Assembly (NCBI RefSeq): GCF_030247195.1
Contig: NC_080671.1
Location: forward strand, 87,356,370 to 87,420,369
Origin: Topomyia yanbarensis
Taxonomy: Eukaryota > Arthropoda > Insecta > Diptera > Culicidae
Length of the DNA stretch: 64,000 nucleotides
Direction: 5' to 3'
Part shown: positions 23,750 to 34,508 of the stretch, piece by piece
Position numbering within the stretch: position 1 is the stretch's first letter
Layout: each line of letters begins with the position of its first letter
Made by a program: the position numbers and the translations under genes
The notes under the pieces: model-generated
Told to the model about the DNA's origin: nothing
What the model saw: only the letters and a program-made list of their open reading frames with translations
Database searches by the model: none

Positions 23750-25310
23750 AACACAAACGACAAGGCCGCCAGAAACGTGTACTGTTCAAACGATATGCCA
23801 TCGTGTGATTGTCAATAAGAATGAAAATTGAAAGTGTAGTCAAGTCCACTATGTTTTCTGGAACATTCATCGAAACAGCAGCAGTCTAAGCAAAGACAAA
23901 GATTATTAATTTTGCAAATTGCTCATACGAATACAAAGGACATGTTGATTAAATTTCGTCGAGACGAACATTCAGCAGAATTAACGAATATTTTTTTCAA
24001 GTTCAAATTTTAAATGCGGCGAATAATAGGCTCCACATGACTCACGCACTCGATTGTTAATCTAATGCGAAATTCACGGAAAGTAAGGTATCCTCTTAGA
24101 ATCATCAACACAATCCGTTCTATTCTTATACAATCGCAGTGTTTACATCTTGGTATACAGTGAACACGTTAAACAACCGAAATTCGTAAAAAAAATGTTA
24201 AGACCGTTACAGAAGCGCATCCCAATCGGCGCCAGACACAAAAGCACGGTCGCCAATCACTAGCGGGCCATCGCCCGTCCCACCAGTTAGACCTTAACTG
24301 CCGCTAATGGTGTCGCTAATTGCTGATGCAATAGCAAGACTTAGAAGCTATTTATACCCAGCAAATTGCTTACTTTGGTTGTCTTCACTAGAGCCGAACC
24401 TGGCAGAAGAGTGAGTAGTCAGCTTCGAAAATAGCTTATAACTTTTGTTTTATTGACTTTCACGATGACAATAAAGACAACGACCGTGCCGCGCCGGGTC
24501 GTGTCGCTTCCCGGTGGTAATACGCTGGGTTAGTGCTTAGTTGAGCTCCATGGGTCGATGGGAGTGTTCAGACAAGTTCTCACACACAAATCATCGTTTT
24601 ATGCGAGCAGCAATTAAATTAAAAATCCATCTCCAGGGTGAGCGGTTGCTTGCACACGGTCGGCAAGAGTCAAGTTACATGCCCCATCTAATGGCTTAAT
24701 GTTCATGTTTCTTTTTTTTAACGCACATGTGAATCGCAGTCAAAATTTATTTCCTAACGCCCATTTTCGGTTTGGGCTGGTGAATTTTTCTTTCTTTTTC
24801 ACCCGTCGCGACGGTTGAGCCAGTGACCGTGACATTACCCTAAAATAAAAGTTCATCTGTTGTTTCCAGTCGTCAGTTTTCAGAAGGGATTCCGGGGAGC
24901 TGCCCAAGAGATTACACACTTCGAAGAGCGGATAATCACTAATCGGAAAGGTAGGCTTTGACTACCAGTCAGTATTTTGGGATCACCCGACGCTACTTGG
25001 AAAGAAAGACGTCAACAATATGATCGCGCGAATGGACAACGACGACGCCACCGTTAGTGGTTGTCTGCGCGGACACGATACGGCTGGAAACCTGATGCAT
25101 GATCGTCGGACAAAGGGCAACAAGGCGTGTGAGATTCTAACGAACAAATTAAATGCTCGCTTCGAGAGAAAGAGAGGAAAAAAACGGCAAGATTTATGGC
25201 CATCAAATTACAGGGGGATTTTTATGGTTATTAAATGCACTGTCGTATTTTTACGACGAATTTGATATCTTGGCGGCGCACGGGGATGGTGCACTTCAAA
25301 ATGCTATGCC
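23750..25310. other. Low-repeat segment, no confirmed gene
   Basis: This stretch has fewer repeat phrases than its neighbours. A weak candidate exon (24884-24950) and an ATG-led open frame of 81 codons starting at 25020 lie here. The frame MIARMDNDDATVSG... matches no family I know and runs into repeat-like sequence. Confidence 0.4.
24884..24950 (+). other. Weak candidate internal exon
   Basis: A pyrimidine-containing TTTCCAGTCGTCAGTTTTCAG acceptor-like sequence precedes 67 nt, which end GGAAAG before a GTAGGC donor-like site. One frame is open throughout and would leave phase 1; the others contain stops or are uninformative. It is short, the donor is not strong, and chance sites of this quality are common in 64 kb. 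It may be nothing. Confidence 0.15.
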
Positions 25311-25331
25311 GGTGAAAGTGCCGCCCGCCGA

Positions 25332-25457
25332 ATAGACCTGTGCGCCGCCGCGCCACGCCGCCGCGCCACGCCGCCGCCGCCGGTAATTTTTAACATACGC
25401 CGACGCCGAACGGTAGATCGGCGGCGCGCCGCCGATGCATTTTTCCCGCGCCGACAA
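25332..25457. repeat. GC-rich CGGCG/CCGCC repeat, left copy
   Basis: A sharply GC-rich block of GCCGCC and GCCACGCC words starts TAGACCTGTGCGCCG. The block at 31391-31547 is related in reverse orientation and ends CGGCGCACACCTCTA. Both include a GATGCATTTTT phrase. Similar GC-rich short elements occur in Aedes, as I recall. The two may be independent insertions. Confidence 0.65.
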
Positions 25458-26552
25458 TTCGCGAGCTCTAAAATTATTGGTTCATAACTTTATCCACAAA
25501 TCTAGGAACATTGTCTATGGACCGAATATACGACGTTAACTGATTCATGATTTATCACGTCTTGATAATTATTTGGTATTAGTGGTCGTCAATTTGATTA
25601 CAAAATTAAAATAATCTTGATATTTTCTCTAAAACCACTACACGACACTCGCTATATAATTCAAAGATCCATTCTTGCTTCGTCAACTGGTTATGATTGT
25701 GAGCATATAAGTTTCAATTCACCATTCGTGTGCGTGAAATGGTCCACAAATTAAAAAAAAACTTCCACTTTCAAGATATATGTGCCTGAAATTTACGATT
25801 ATGTGCCTGATCCTAATCTTTGCACCTAATCAATTTCACTGGAACGCAGTGTATTATTCATTGATTTTTTAACCGATTCTTAATTCCTAATATGCTACAC
25901 ACCAGTGGCGGCGCTAAGGGGGGGGGGGCGAAGGGGGCGACCGCCCCGAGCGGCAAAATCAGGGGGCGGCATTTCCTACTCAACGAACTTCTATTTCATT
26001 TTTAGTAATTGTTCAAGTTTCATTAATCACGGTAAAAATCAAGTGCGAAGGAAAAGCTTGAATTTATATTATTTTCGCATCTGTTGACAATTAAAAAGGT
26101 AGGAAATCGGGACGACGGATGCGATCGAACAAAACTATATACTTATTGATCAGTCTCAAAAGATTCAACGGAGAAGAGTTTCCGAAAGTTCTTGTAGTAG
26201 TGTGAGTATTAGAACCGCAACAATTTTGGTTTTTTTCGAAACACTTAAATCAAACGGTAATTGGTTTTACATACAATTTGTCAAATATGAGCTTTTTCGA
26301 AAACTCTAGTTCACTCACAAGAATTTTCAAGTTTGTATGTGAAAATATATGATGGGGCAATCGAAACAATAAATTCAGTACAAAATGCCAGCATCAACTT
26401 GTGCATCCCAAAATCTGCAGATATATAGCTTAGTGTGTAAGGATCAACATTACCGAAGACTGCAAATTGATACGAGTTTGCAGTAAAAAGATATTCTCAT
26501 GTAAAGTTATGTGTTGCCTCTCTTTCTCGCACACGCTTAGAATAGGAAATTT

Positions 26553-26613
26553 CGAAAAAATTGGTTGGTCTTCAAGGTTAAAAAACTAACTTGAAGACAC
26601 CCCAATTTTTTCG
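26553..26613. repeat. Short hairpin, ~24-bp arms
   Basis: CGAAAAAATTGGTTGGTCTTCAAG is answered after about 13 nt by an inverted copy with two to three mismatches (CTTGAAGACACCCCAATTTT...). It lies in the hAT-type element, just before the LINE fragment. Confidence 0.75.
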
Positions 26614-26679
26614 TAAACTTCTAAAAGTCTAAAAAGTGATCGGCTGTGAGAAGCAATCCACTCCGTGATCGGGATGATC

Positions 26680-27545
26680 TGCGTGGTAGAAATAATACCT
26701 TCGGATTGGTTGAATGGCCTCATATGTCCTATCTTCAAGAAGAACTACAAACTCGAACATAATGTCTTCCGAGACATAACGATCATCAATGCCGCCTACA
26801 AGGTAGTCTCTCGTGTTCTTTTGAGGAGACTGCGTCTGTTGACTGAATCCTTTGTTGATGAATATCAAAGCGGGTTTCGAGAAGCACGATCGACGACGGA
26901 CCAAATGCGACAAATTCTGGATATATTCAGGGAATACAACTTGCGGACAAGACAAAGTACATGGTACAACGTAGCAGTCGTGTTGGGTTTGAGGTGGAAA
27001 ACGATAAACCAATTTATATATCTTAGAACACTAGTGAAATATGATAACGATGTTAGCCGCGAAGGAAAAATGCATGTTGCTGCTGCGAATATGGTTTACG
27101 TAGTCAACTAGAGTCTTACAGCCCGAGGATGCGCGCAAAACTTGCTCTATTCAAATCGCTGATACTCCTTGGTGCTCTGTACGGCCATGGATGTTGAATG
27201 AAGCAGGCTATCGAGTGCTCGGCTTGTTTGGGGAAGAGTTCTACGTTCAATACTCGGCAGCACAGTAGAAAATGGAGAATGGCACAGACAGTACAAAGTA
27301 TACAACCATGCTGACATTGAAAGGCTGATAAAACACCGCAGACAATAGTGAGCTGGGCTTGTAGTGCCGAAAGACGAAAGAGATACCAATTAAAGTTATG
27401 ACAACAGAGCAGAGAACCTGGAAGAAGTCGTCAATTTCGAGGCAAACCCCGCTCTCGCTGGCTGTGAACAATTGAGGAAGATGCGCATGCGGTGGGCGTC
27501 TATGGAACTGGCGGTCCAAGATCGAGTAACCTGGAAATCTAAAAT
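26680..27545 (+). pseudogene. LINE reverse transcriptase remnant with internal deletion
   Basis: The + strand frame includes WLNGLICPIFKK, ITIINAAYKVVSRVLLRRL, DEYQSGFREARSTTDQ and ILDIFREYNL, the N-terminal half of a non-LTR reverse transcriptase. It then jumps to FIYLRTLVKYDNDVSRE, from beyond the RT catalytic core, so the polymerase palm including the aspartate box is deleted. Further on, after frame changes, GRSRQFRGKPRSRW and EEDAHAVGVYGTGG resemble the usual C-terminus. It sits wholly inside the hAT-type element. Clade is uncertain (RTE- or Loner-like is possible). Confidence 0.8.
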
Positions 27546-28148
27546 ACATTCAGATATGATTTGAATTATCCGGTCACTAGGTCACTAAGATAATGATGAC
27601 GATTGATAGTTTGTTACGGCAAATTTGATAGTATGATAGCTGCACTTGGCCGCCCTTTCACCTAGGGACGTTTGACAAGTAATTACATACAAAGCTGAGG
27701 AACGAGCTGGAAATTGGCGAACACTCGGAAGTATTCACCATTCGGCGACCTTGTTATTAGTATTATGAATAATTACAAAGTGCCGCAAAATAAAAAAGAA
27801 TGTACTTTTCAAGTGATCCAGAAAATGTTGCAGGTCTGATCAAATACAATACAAACCCACGTTCGATTAAATTAATAGACCCTTAAGATCTTGATTTAGA
27901 GCATAGAACTATTTCTCGGGTCTAAAAAATTAGTAGCGCGGTCATTTGTTATGTTCTTTTGATAAAAGTATTATGCGCTATTTTTCATAACAATCGGTTA
28001 ATAAATGGCAGTATTATTATGAAAATTTTCAAAAAATCGAATAAATGGTAAAAAATTGAACTCTTTTGAAAATTAATTATAAAAGGGGCGGCAAATTTAA
28101 TTTTTTGCCCCTAGCGGCAAATCATCTCGCGCCGCCACTGCTACACAC

Positions 28149-30390
28149 GATTCACCAGTCGAGCTCTTGAAACTGTTCATGATGTAATTCATGAAGTAAT
28201 TAATTTTCCACATAATTTTATTATACTTACGTAAAAAAATACAAGGAACTCAGACTATTATTCATGGATTATTCGCTCTGCTTTTTGGTTTTGAAATTTC
28301 TATGTGAGCTATTGTGTACAACTGCTAGCAACCAGTCTCCTAGGCACGAGCATTAGATACAAAGACATTACTAGGACCTATAACCCTGTTATTCCTTTGT
28401 TAAAATTCAGAGAAATGTTCGGAATTAAATGAAACTGCGCTGAGCAAAATACATTACCTAACCACAATTTATGACCGTGAAATAATTTAGAAAACTATAA
28501 GACATGTGACTCTGTGTAAAAAATCCAACGGTAAGCTCAAGACTATCACGATAACACGACGAGAATTTACGAAAATCCTTGCACGTCGTTCAATTCTTGA
28601 CTGTTTTAGTCAATAAAGTTAATAAAAATCAATGTTTCATCGAGTTAAGAATTAGAATCATAAAAATATTAAACATATTCAGACACAACCACCTACTAAA
28701 CATTTGAGTATAATGTCATCTTTTTTTTGCGTGAACTAGTTTTGTGAAAACATAAAAATTATTTTCAATGCGTGGTTTATTTATAATTGATTGAATCGTT
28801 ACCTATTTAAAAAAAAATTTCTCGAAGAATAGTTGAGCAAAGTGATCTTGACTTTTCGCGACGCTGGTGCACAGATGTGGCGATGTAGAGGGTAAGATTT
28901 CTAGTCTCATAAATTATGCATCGTATGATCTAGCCCCGCTCAAGAAAGATTTTCAGTGATTTGCACCAGCCCGGTATCACAGACAAATAAGACGTAACAC
29001 GAGATGAATTTTCATCACTCGTAGAAAAAAAAGGTCGATTTCAATTACAAATCGGTGGCGTTAGTGAAGAGATTTTGACACAGAGCTAAATGCGTTACTT
29101 AGTTTCCGCACCCACCTGAAAACGTGACGGTCTTTTAAATCTAATGAAAACCAAAACAAACAATATGGGCCGGAAATGTGAAATTCATTCTTGTCGCAGT
29201 GCCCAAGGTGGGAGTTGTTCACAACCATTTCTTAAGTTACAACACGATGCCAATCGATGACTAAGCACATAACAGTATGTTAGTAATTTAATTGATTCTG
29301 TGTATCGAATGTATGCAATGGATTAGAATTTGTTGGTTCCCGGAACTGCTGGAGAAATTGGCGGGATGCATGTGCTACGAAAACTAGAGATACGCTCAGG
29401 CCATTTTCAATCAGACTTGTTTAATGATCAGTTTCAACCTAACAGGAGCTAACACGTCAAGTCGTGGAATGATTATGATTGATAGTAACTGTATATTTAG
29501 GTTTCGTCAGGGTGTAGAAATGTATGATTGCAGCACATCGAGCATACTTTGGACTCAAGATAGAAGCAGATCGTACGTTGTAAGAAAATGTAGTACCAGG
29601 GAATCGTATTCCTTATCATTGTGGCGATTTTGTACTTACAAGAAGTAAAAGTAAACACCAGCCTGGAAAATGAAGTAATGTGTCTACCTTGAAAGGTGTC
29701 CTTACACGATCATTAAAAGTGACATTTCTGCGCAGTAATACCAATAATAACGCCTCGTGTTAGGGTACCTGATATCTGCGGGATTCTAAAAGAGCGATGG
29801 TAAACAACCCAGGGACAACTTGACAGATAGTGCTTGTTTCATATATGCACCACCGATTTGATGGTGGCGCTAGTATGCCTTCTCTGTATGAGTACCACGA
29901 ACAATGAAACGAAAAAGTTGCAAGAGAAAAGCGTGTTTCGTTACGTGTGTTATGAACGCCGTCAATGCGGCTAGAACAACATTTAGAAAAAGCTTATTCC
30001 AAAATGTGAATAAAGAAAACTATTATTAGAGAATAAATTTATCCCTAACTGAAAACCATCAGCAAAGTTACATAAATCTTATTAATATTTAGCTGGAAGT
30101 CTGTTTTTAACAACCGGCTCTCTTCCTTCCTAAACATGTTTTGGATTTCTTGTTGTGTGAAGTTTGAAATCGTTAAATCATTGGTGCTTTTTATCTCGAG
30201 AATCGTAAATGAAAAACATTTTGGCCAATGAAAGTACACCACCACCAAGCTTAACAATTCGTTTTGAATAGAATTTGTGTTTTTATCAGAATTCTAGCAG
30301 CAAAAAAAATCACCATATCACCCCCAAAATTTGCTTGTGAATTCAATATATTGGAGCTGTCAATTGTCCCCGGGCTTACGGTAAAGATGA
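28149..30390. other. No recognisable gene; one dispersed repeat
   Basis: Mostly unassigned. The block 28975-29140 is an inverted relative of 35825-35985 and is listed separately. Confidence 0.45.
28975..29140. repeat. Dispersed repeat, inverse partner at 35.83-35.98 kb
   Basis: Shares CACAGACAAA(T)AAGACGTAACA and GAGATGAATTTTCATC with the reverse complement of 35825-35985, followed by related GGTCGATTT and GCGTTACTT(A/C)GTT words. It is likely a short interspersed element. Boundaries were not resolved. Confidence 0.6.
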
Positions 30391-30731
30391 CTAAATAGAA
30401 ACAAAAAACAATGAAACGACAACAACAATTAATTTCCTCAAACAAAACAAATTTTTTTACCGTTGCTTAATTTCCCAAATATAGAACAATAAATAATTAT
30501 TATGGGTCATTGAAATACAGTCGTTACTCTGCATTCTTCAAATTTGTCCATTGCAATCATTATTTCATGCGAAGTCGTAGTATGCGACATCGACAATTTT
30601 TCTATTTCGTTCTTCAAATTTTACAACTGTAAAAATAGTTCCACCTTTCATTTATTATCTTGCATTTGGCAAGCAGGGTGGGCACTATTGAAGCTTCAGT
30701 TGAAATAAAATTCGATATGGTTGCGAGAATA

Positions 30732-31220
30732 GGGATCTTTAATTTGGAAAAATTGTGCCAGTTTTTCATATGTATTGGTAGCGGGTGTCCTTACGAGTAC
30801 ACTTATATCATTCTTAAACCTTAATTATTCTTTTATGATTTTCAAATTTAAAAAAAAAAACAAATTAAATTCAACCAGCAAACTGACAGTTGTCCTACTA
30901 AATGACGTATCTGCAAATATCTCGTTCGCCTCATTGTTAACCGGAACAGAACCCCACACAGCATGATCTGGTACTTTGTCAATCCGCTAGCAGCCTGCCA
31001 TTCAAGTTTCATCTGCAAACTATGGTAGATCTGATAAGGCAACCTATAGAGTCGTGCAAGTCGCATGGGTTTGGATGTGTTATTGTCCTAAAAGGAAACA
31101 AACTAAAAAATGTTTTTTTCAATAGTTTCGGGCCAAAAAATTTAAAAATACCTGAGATATTAACTCACGGTACTAATCTGCATCAGAATATGCCTTAACC
31201 CGCACACCCCTAAAGATCCC
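30732..31220. mobile_element. TA-flanked MITE, 489 bp, inserted in an inverted-repeat arm
   Basis: The ends are GGGATCTTTA and TAAAGATCCC, a perfect 10-bp inverted repeat, with TA outside each (30730-30731, 31221-31222). The opposite arm near 34155-34160 reads from GTTGCCAGAA straight into TCACATTTTGTGC without the block, giving a natural empty site. No coding frame of note. Confidence 0.78.
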
Positions 31221-31390
31221 TATTACATTTTGTGCAATGTGTTCAACAGATGTCGCTAGTACATCGTGGGCGATGATTTTTTTAGATTTTCTTTAAGCTG
31301 TAACGTTTGTTTGTATGTATGAAGTCTGTTACAATAGAAACCGAAAATTTAGGAAAGGAATTGTACAGCCAAGAATTTTTTTTAGTTACA

Positions 31391-31547
31391 TAGGCGTCAA
31401 TATTCGTCACGCCGACACACGCCGGCGCGCCGCCGCCGGTAGGGTCCAACGGCGTGACGCCGCCAACGCCGCCGCCGCCGGCCAAAAATGTCGCTTACGC
31501 CGCCGCCGATTAAAAATGCATCGGCGCACACCTCTACCGCCGAATCA
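31391..31547. repeat. GC-rich CGGCG/CCGCC repeat, right copy
   Basis: Opposite-orientation relative of 25332-25457. Words such as GCCGCCGCCG and GGCGCGCCGCCGCCGG dominate, and it ends GATTAAAAATGCATCGGCGC then ACACCTCTA. It sits just inside the left arm of the 4.1-kb structure. Confidence 0.65.
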
Positions 31548-34064
31548 GTGGGGATTGATTTTATCCAACATGTGACGATAGTGGGTAAAAGTTTATGCGT
31601 TTAGAACCTTATATCAGTCGGAAGTTAGAGGATCAAATTATATAACAGAAATACCGAAGTATATCTGTATATTAACAGGTATATGCTAAATTGATGTGTG
31701 AAACCTTTTTATCTACATTTTTTGAGTTGTATGACGATTATTCGGCAAACCACGGCATATCTAGCCTTTTGATACAACCAATTAATCAGCACATTAGTCT
31801 TTCAACCGCCCGATCCGGGACAAACGCTGTTTCGAGCCGCTCATAATATGGAGAATAAAGGTTTTTCGGTTTGCCGCTTCCCTGTTAGCGTACTAGACTT
31901 TTTGTCATTAAAATTAGCTTTGCTCTTTTGCTATGTTTTGCAAAACAAACTGAAAAGTTTTAATAATGGAGCGTGTCGACTGTTTTGTGGTACTTGTCAA
32001 TGTCAATCCATTGACATATTGAGAAAAAATGACTAAATTGGTGAGATAGAATGCAGCGTAAAAATGAAACAGAAGAATGATTGAAATCTTCATCCTTATT
32101 GAATTTAGATATAATAAGGAACAGTGTGAGATTATCTACAATGACAAGCATCCTTAATCAAATAGTAAACATAATTGATGAATAAGGCATATATCAAGGG
32201 TTCCAGTTTGCAACCTTGGCGCATACCCAAAAAAGTCATGGAAACCAGTGTCATTCAGTTAATTGCACGATAGTAATAATATTCTTTCGCATGTAATGTT
32301 CCTTAACATCAAATCTAGTTAAATCAAGTCTGACATGGACACATCAAAATTGACACACCATTTCCCACATGCCCTCACGTCACGGTACGCACTCCACTCC
32401 ACTTCGCGCTGATTTTAGGATTTTAGAATTCCGCCTCGTACAGCATTTTTTTAACGACTTCACTCTATCATTTTATCGTCAATTAGCAAATAAACATGCA
32501 GGCAGACACTTCGCGTTCAGCATACAAGTTGGCAATAATAGACATACTAACGCGCAGACAACATATGGGAGCTATCTCTTTCTCTCTCTCTCTGTCTCTC
32601 CCGCACTCTGGGGTCGCGTCGAGCGTTATGGCGTGGAATTGAAGCGTGTCGGTGCAGTATCGGGAGCGTGGAGCAGGATGGCAACGCGTGAATTGCTTGT
32701 CGTACATGATCTTCCTATGGACCTGGGGTTGAGGGAAGGTTGCCATCAGCTGACAGGCAAACCAAGAGAAGAAAAACGCCGAAACGACCGTGCGGACAAA
32801 ATCTCCCAGAAGCGCAACAAGATTTTGCGAAAACGATTTTGCGTCGCTTCTGCCTTGGTTTTACAGATAGATACGACGTATACATACATTAGCAATGACT
32901 GAATGAGAGTATTCAAAATATGCGAATCGTGTTCGTTTTTCCCTTCTTTTCTATTGACTCATCCACTTTCTCTGCCTGATACCAGCAGGGTCTGTAGTCA
33001 GGCGTTCAACCTTCAGCTCGGCACGGGAGTTAGAAGGCAACGCAAATGCGTCGGTATTTTCTCGGCCCGGCGCGCCGTTGTTTCTCTTGTGCGGCCTGGG
33101 CTGGATGGGTTGACTGTCATAGATGCGCACTGCTGCAGCGAAACCGGCAAGGAACATATTTTTATTATTCAAGTCCTCCTCTCGACGGGGCCAGCTCATC
33201 GCTGAGCTGATGACGGTGATTTGTGATCCGTGTAATGTGCGAACATATTAGTGCACAAGTCAAAACTTCTCGGTTACGGCAAGTGGGAGCATACGTATGT
33301 ACTACCGAAGGAGATGGTTGTTGTTTGGTTGGATGCTGCATGTCTGTACTACGCCCTGGCTGTCTGTCTGCCTGCCTGCCTACATGCGCCCAGGAAGTCG
33401 ATGAGAGCTATTATTTCGGCAAGATAGATACGTTGGACGTGGCCTTTTCGACATCGTAAAGTGAGCGCAAATTGATGGACGAATGAAGGAAGTTTAATGA
33501 ACCAACAGAAGCCGGTGATGGATGGCAGATGATAGACCGTGTACTAAATACCCGCCCGGGTATTTTGTTTCCGTGACTAGCGAGTGTGGGAATTAATCCA
33601 GGTGTTTCTTAGTATCCAGAGGAAGGCAAAACAGTAGTTCTTCTGAGGAAAACCAAACATTAATGTTGTAATAATCTTAACGTAAGTTAACATTCTGTTT
33701 CTTGCATAAAGGACACCATACCAAACCCTAATAGTAAAATTTGTGTGTTCGAATTATTCACATCGGTAACAAACAGGCAGACTTAACCCGATGCATACAC
33801 ACTAAAAATAAAAATGACACTAAACTTATGTGTAGCTTGAAACGACTGGTCGAGACTGACGTCCCGGTTAGTACAGAATTCCTTGTCGGTAAAGTAGAAG
33901 CTTTGTGTCTAGCTAACGAGATAAGAATTTTTATATAAGAATTAATACTTATTTATCAGTCGCGTTCAGCCTCTCTCTGAAATATTGAGTAAGGTATAAC
34001 TCAGCACTGTTATTATGTAAATAATTGAGGTAAAACGGATACAAACGTTTTGTGCGGTCACTTT
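31548..34064. other. Interior of the 4.1-kb structure; no recognised gene
   Basis: The longest open frame in the window (32369-32902, 177 codons, + strand) lies here. I do not recognise its translation, and it has no domain, splice signal or signal peptide that I can support. The stretch 32.4-33.5 kb is more GC-rich and less repetitive than its surroundings and has a (TC)n run at 32579-32601. Function unknown. Confidence 0.35.
32579..32601. repeat. (TC)n microsatellite
   Basis: TCTCTCTC run interrupted by a single G. Confidence 0.9.
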
Positions 34065-34508
34065 TACCACAGACGTAACAGCTCGAAGAAAACTCTAAAA
34101 AAATCATCGCCCACGGTATACTAGCGACATCTGTTGAACACATTGCACAAAATGTGATTCTGGCAACCATAGGATATAATTTTTTTAACCCATGTCCTAG
34201 CAACAATGTCCACACCACCTGTCAACTGCAAGATAGTAGATGAAAGGTAGGAGCATTGTTGCTGTTGTTAAATTTGAAGGGCAAAATAGAAAAATCGTTT
34301 ATGTCCTTCACGTACTTCAATTTTCCATGTCATAATGATTGCAATTGATAAATTTAAAGAATGCAGAGCTATGACTGCATTTTAAAAACCCAATACAACC
34401 ATTTATTGTTACGGAAAATTAAGCAACGCCAAAATTATTTTTCTTTTCATGTGAAGAAATCAATTCTTGTCGTGAATTGGTCGTATAATTATTTTCGTCT
34501 CTATTTAC

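Larger units (their letters stand above)
25903..28140. mobile_element. hAT-type DNA transposon, 2238 bp, with perfect 8-bp target duplication
   Basis: The ends are CAGTGGCGGCGC and GCGCCGCCACTG, perfect 12-bp inverted repeats of the CAGTGGCG style typical of hAT elements. CTACACAC is duplicated exactly at 25895-25902 and 28141-28148, the 8 bp expected for hAT. Both subterminal regions are rich in GGGGCGGC and CGGCAAA words. No transposase frame is evident. The interior contains a dead LINE fragment (26680-27545), so the element is either a non-autonomous derivative or carries a later insertion. Confidence 0.92.
30391..34508. repeat. 4.1-kb structure bounded by long inverted arms
   Basis: The left arm (30391-30731 continuing at 31221-31310) matches the inverted right arm (34065-34508). 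Shared blocks include TTGCTTAATTT(C)CC, CTCTGCATTCTT, ATTGCAATCATTAT, CCTTTCATCTACTATCTTGC (a near match), ACATTTTGTGCAATGTGTTC and AACAGATGTCGCTAGTA. The left arm is interrupted by a TA-flanked element (30732-31220). The interior 31311-34064 shows no transposase. Confidence 0.75.

Noticed and set aside
24349..24358. TATA-like element in low-repeat DNA, readable on either strand
   Set aside because: No initiator at the expected distance on either strand and no downstream coding exon that I can support.
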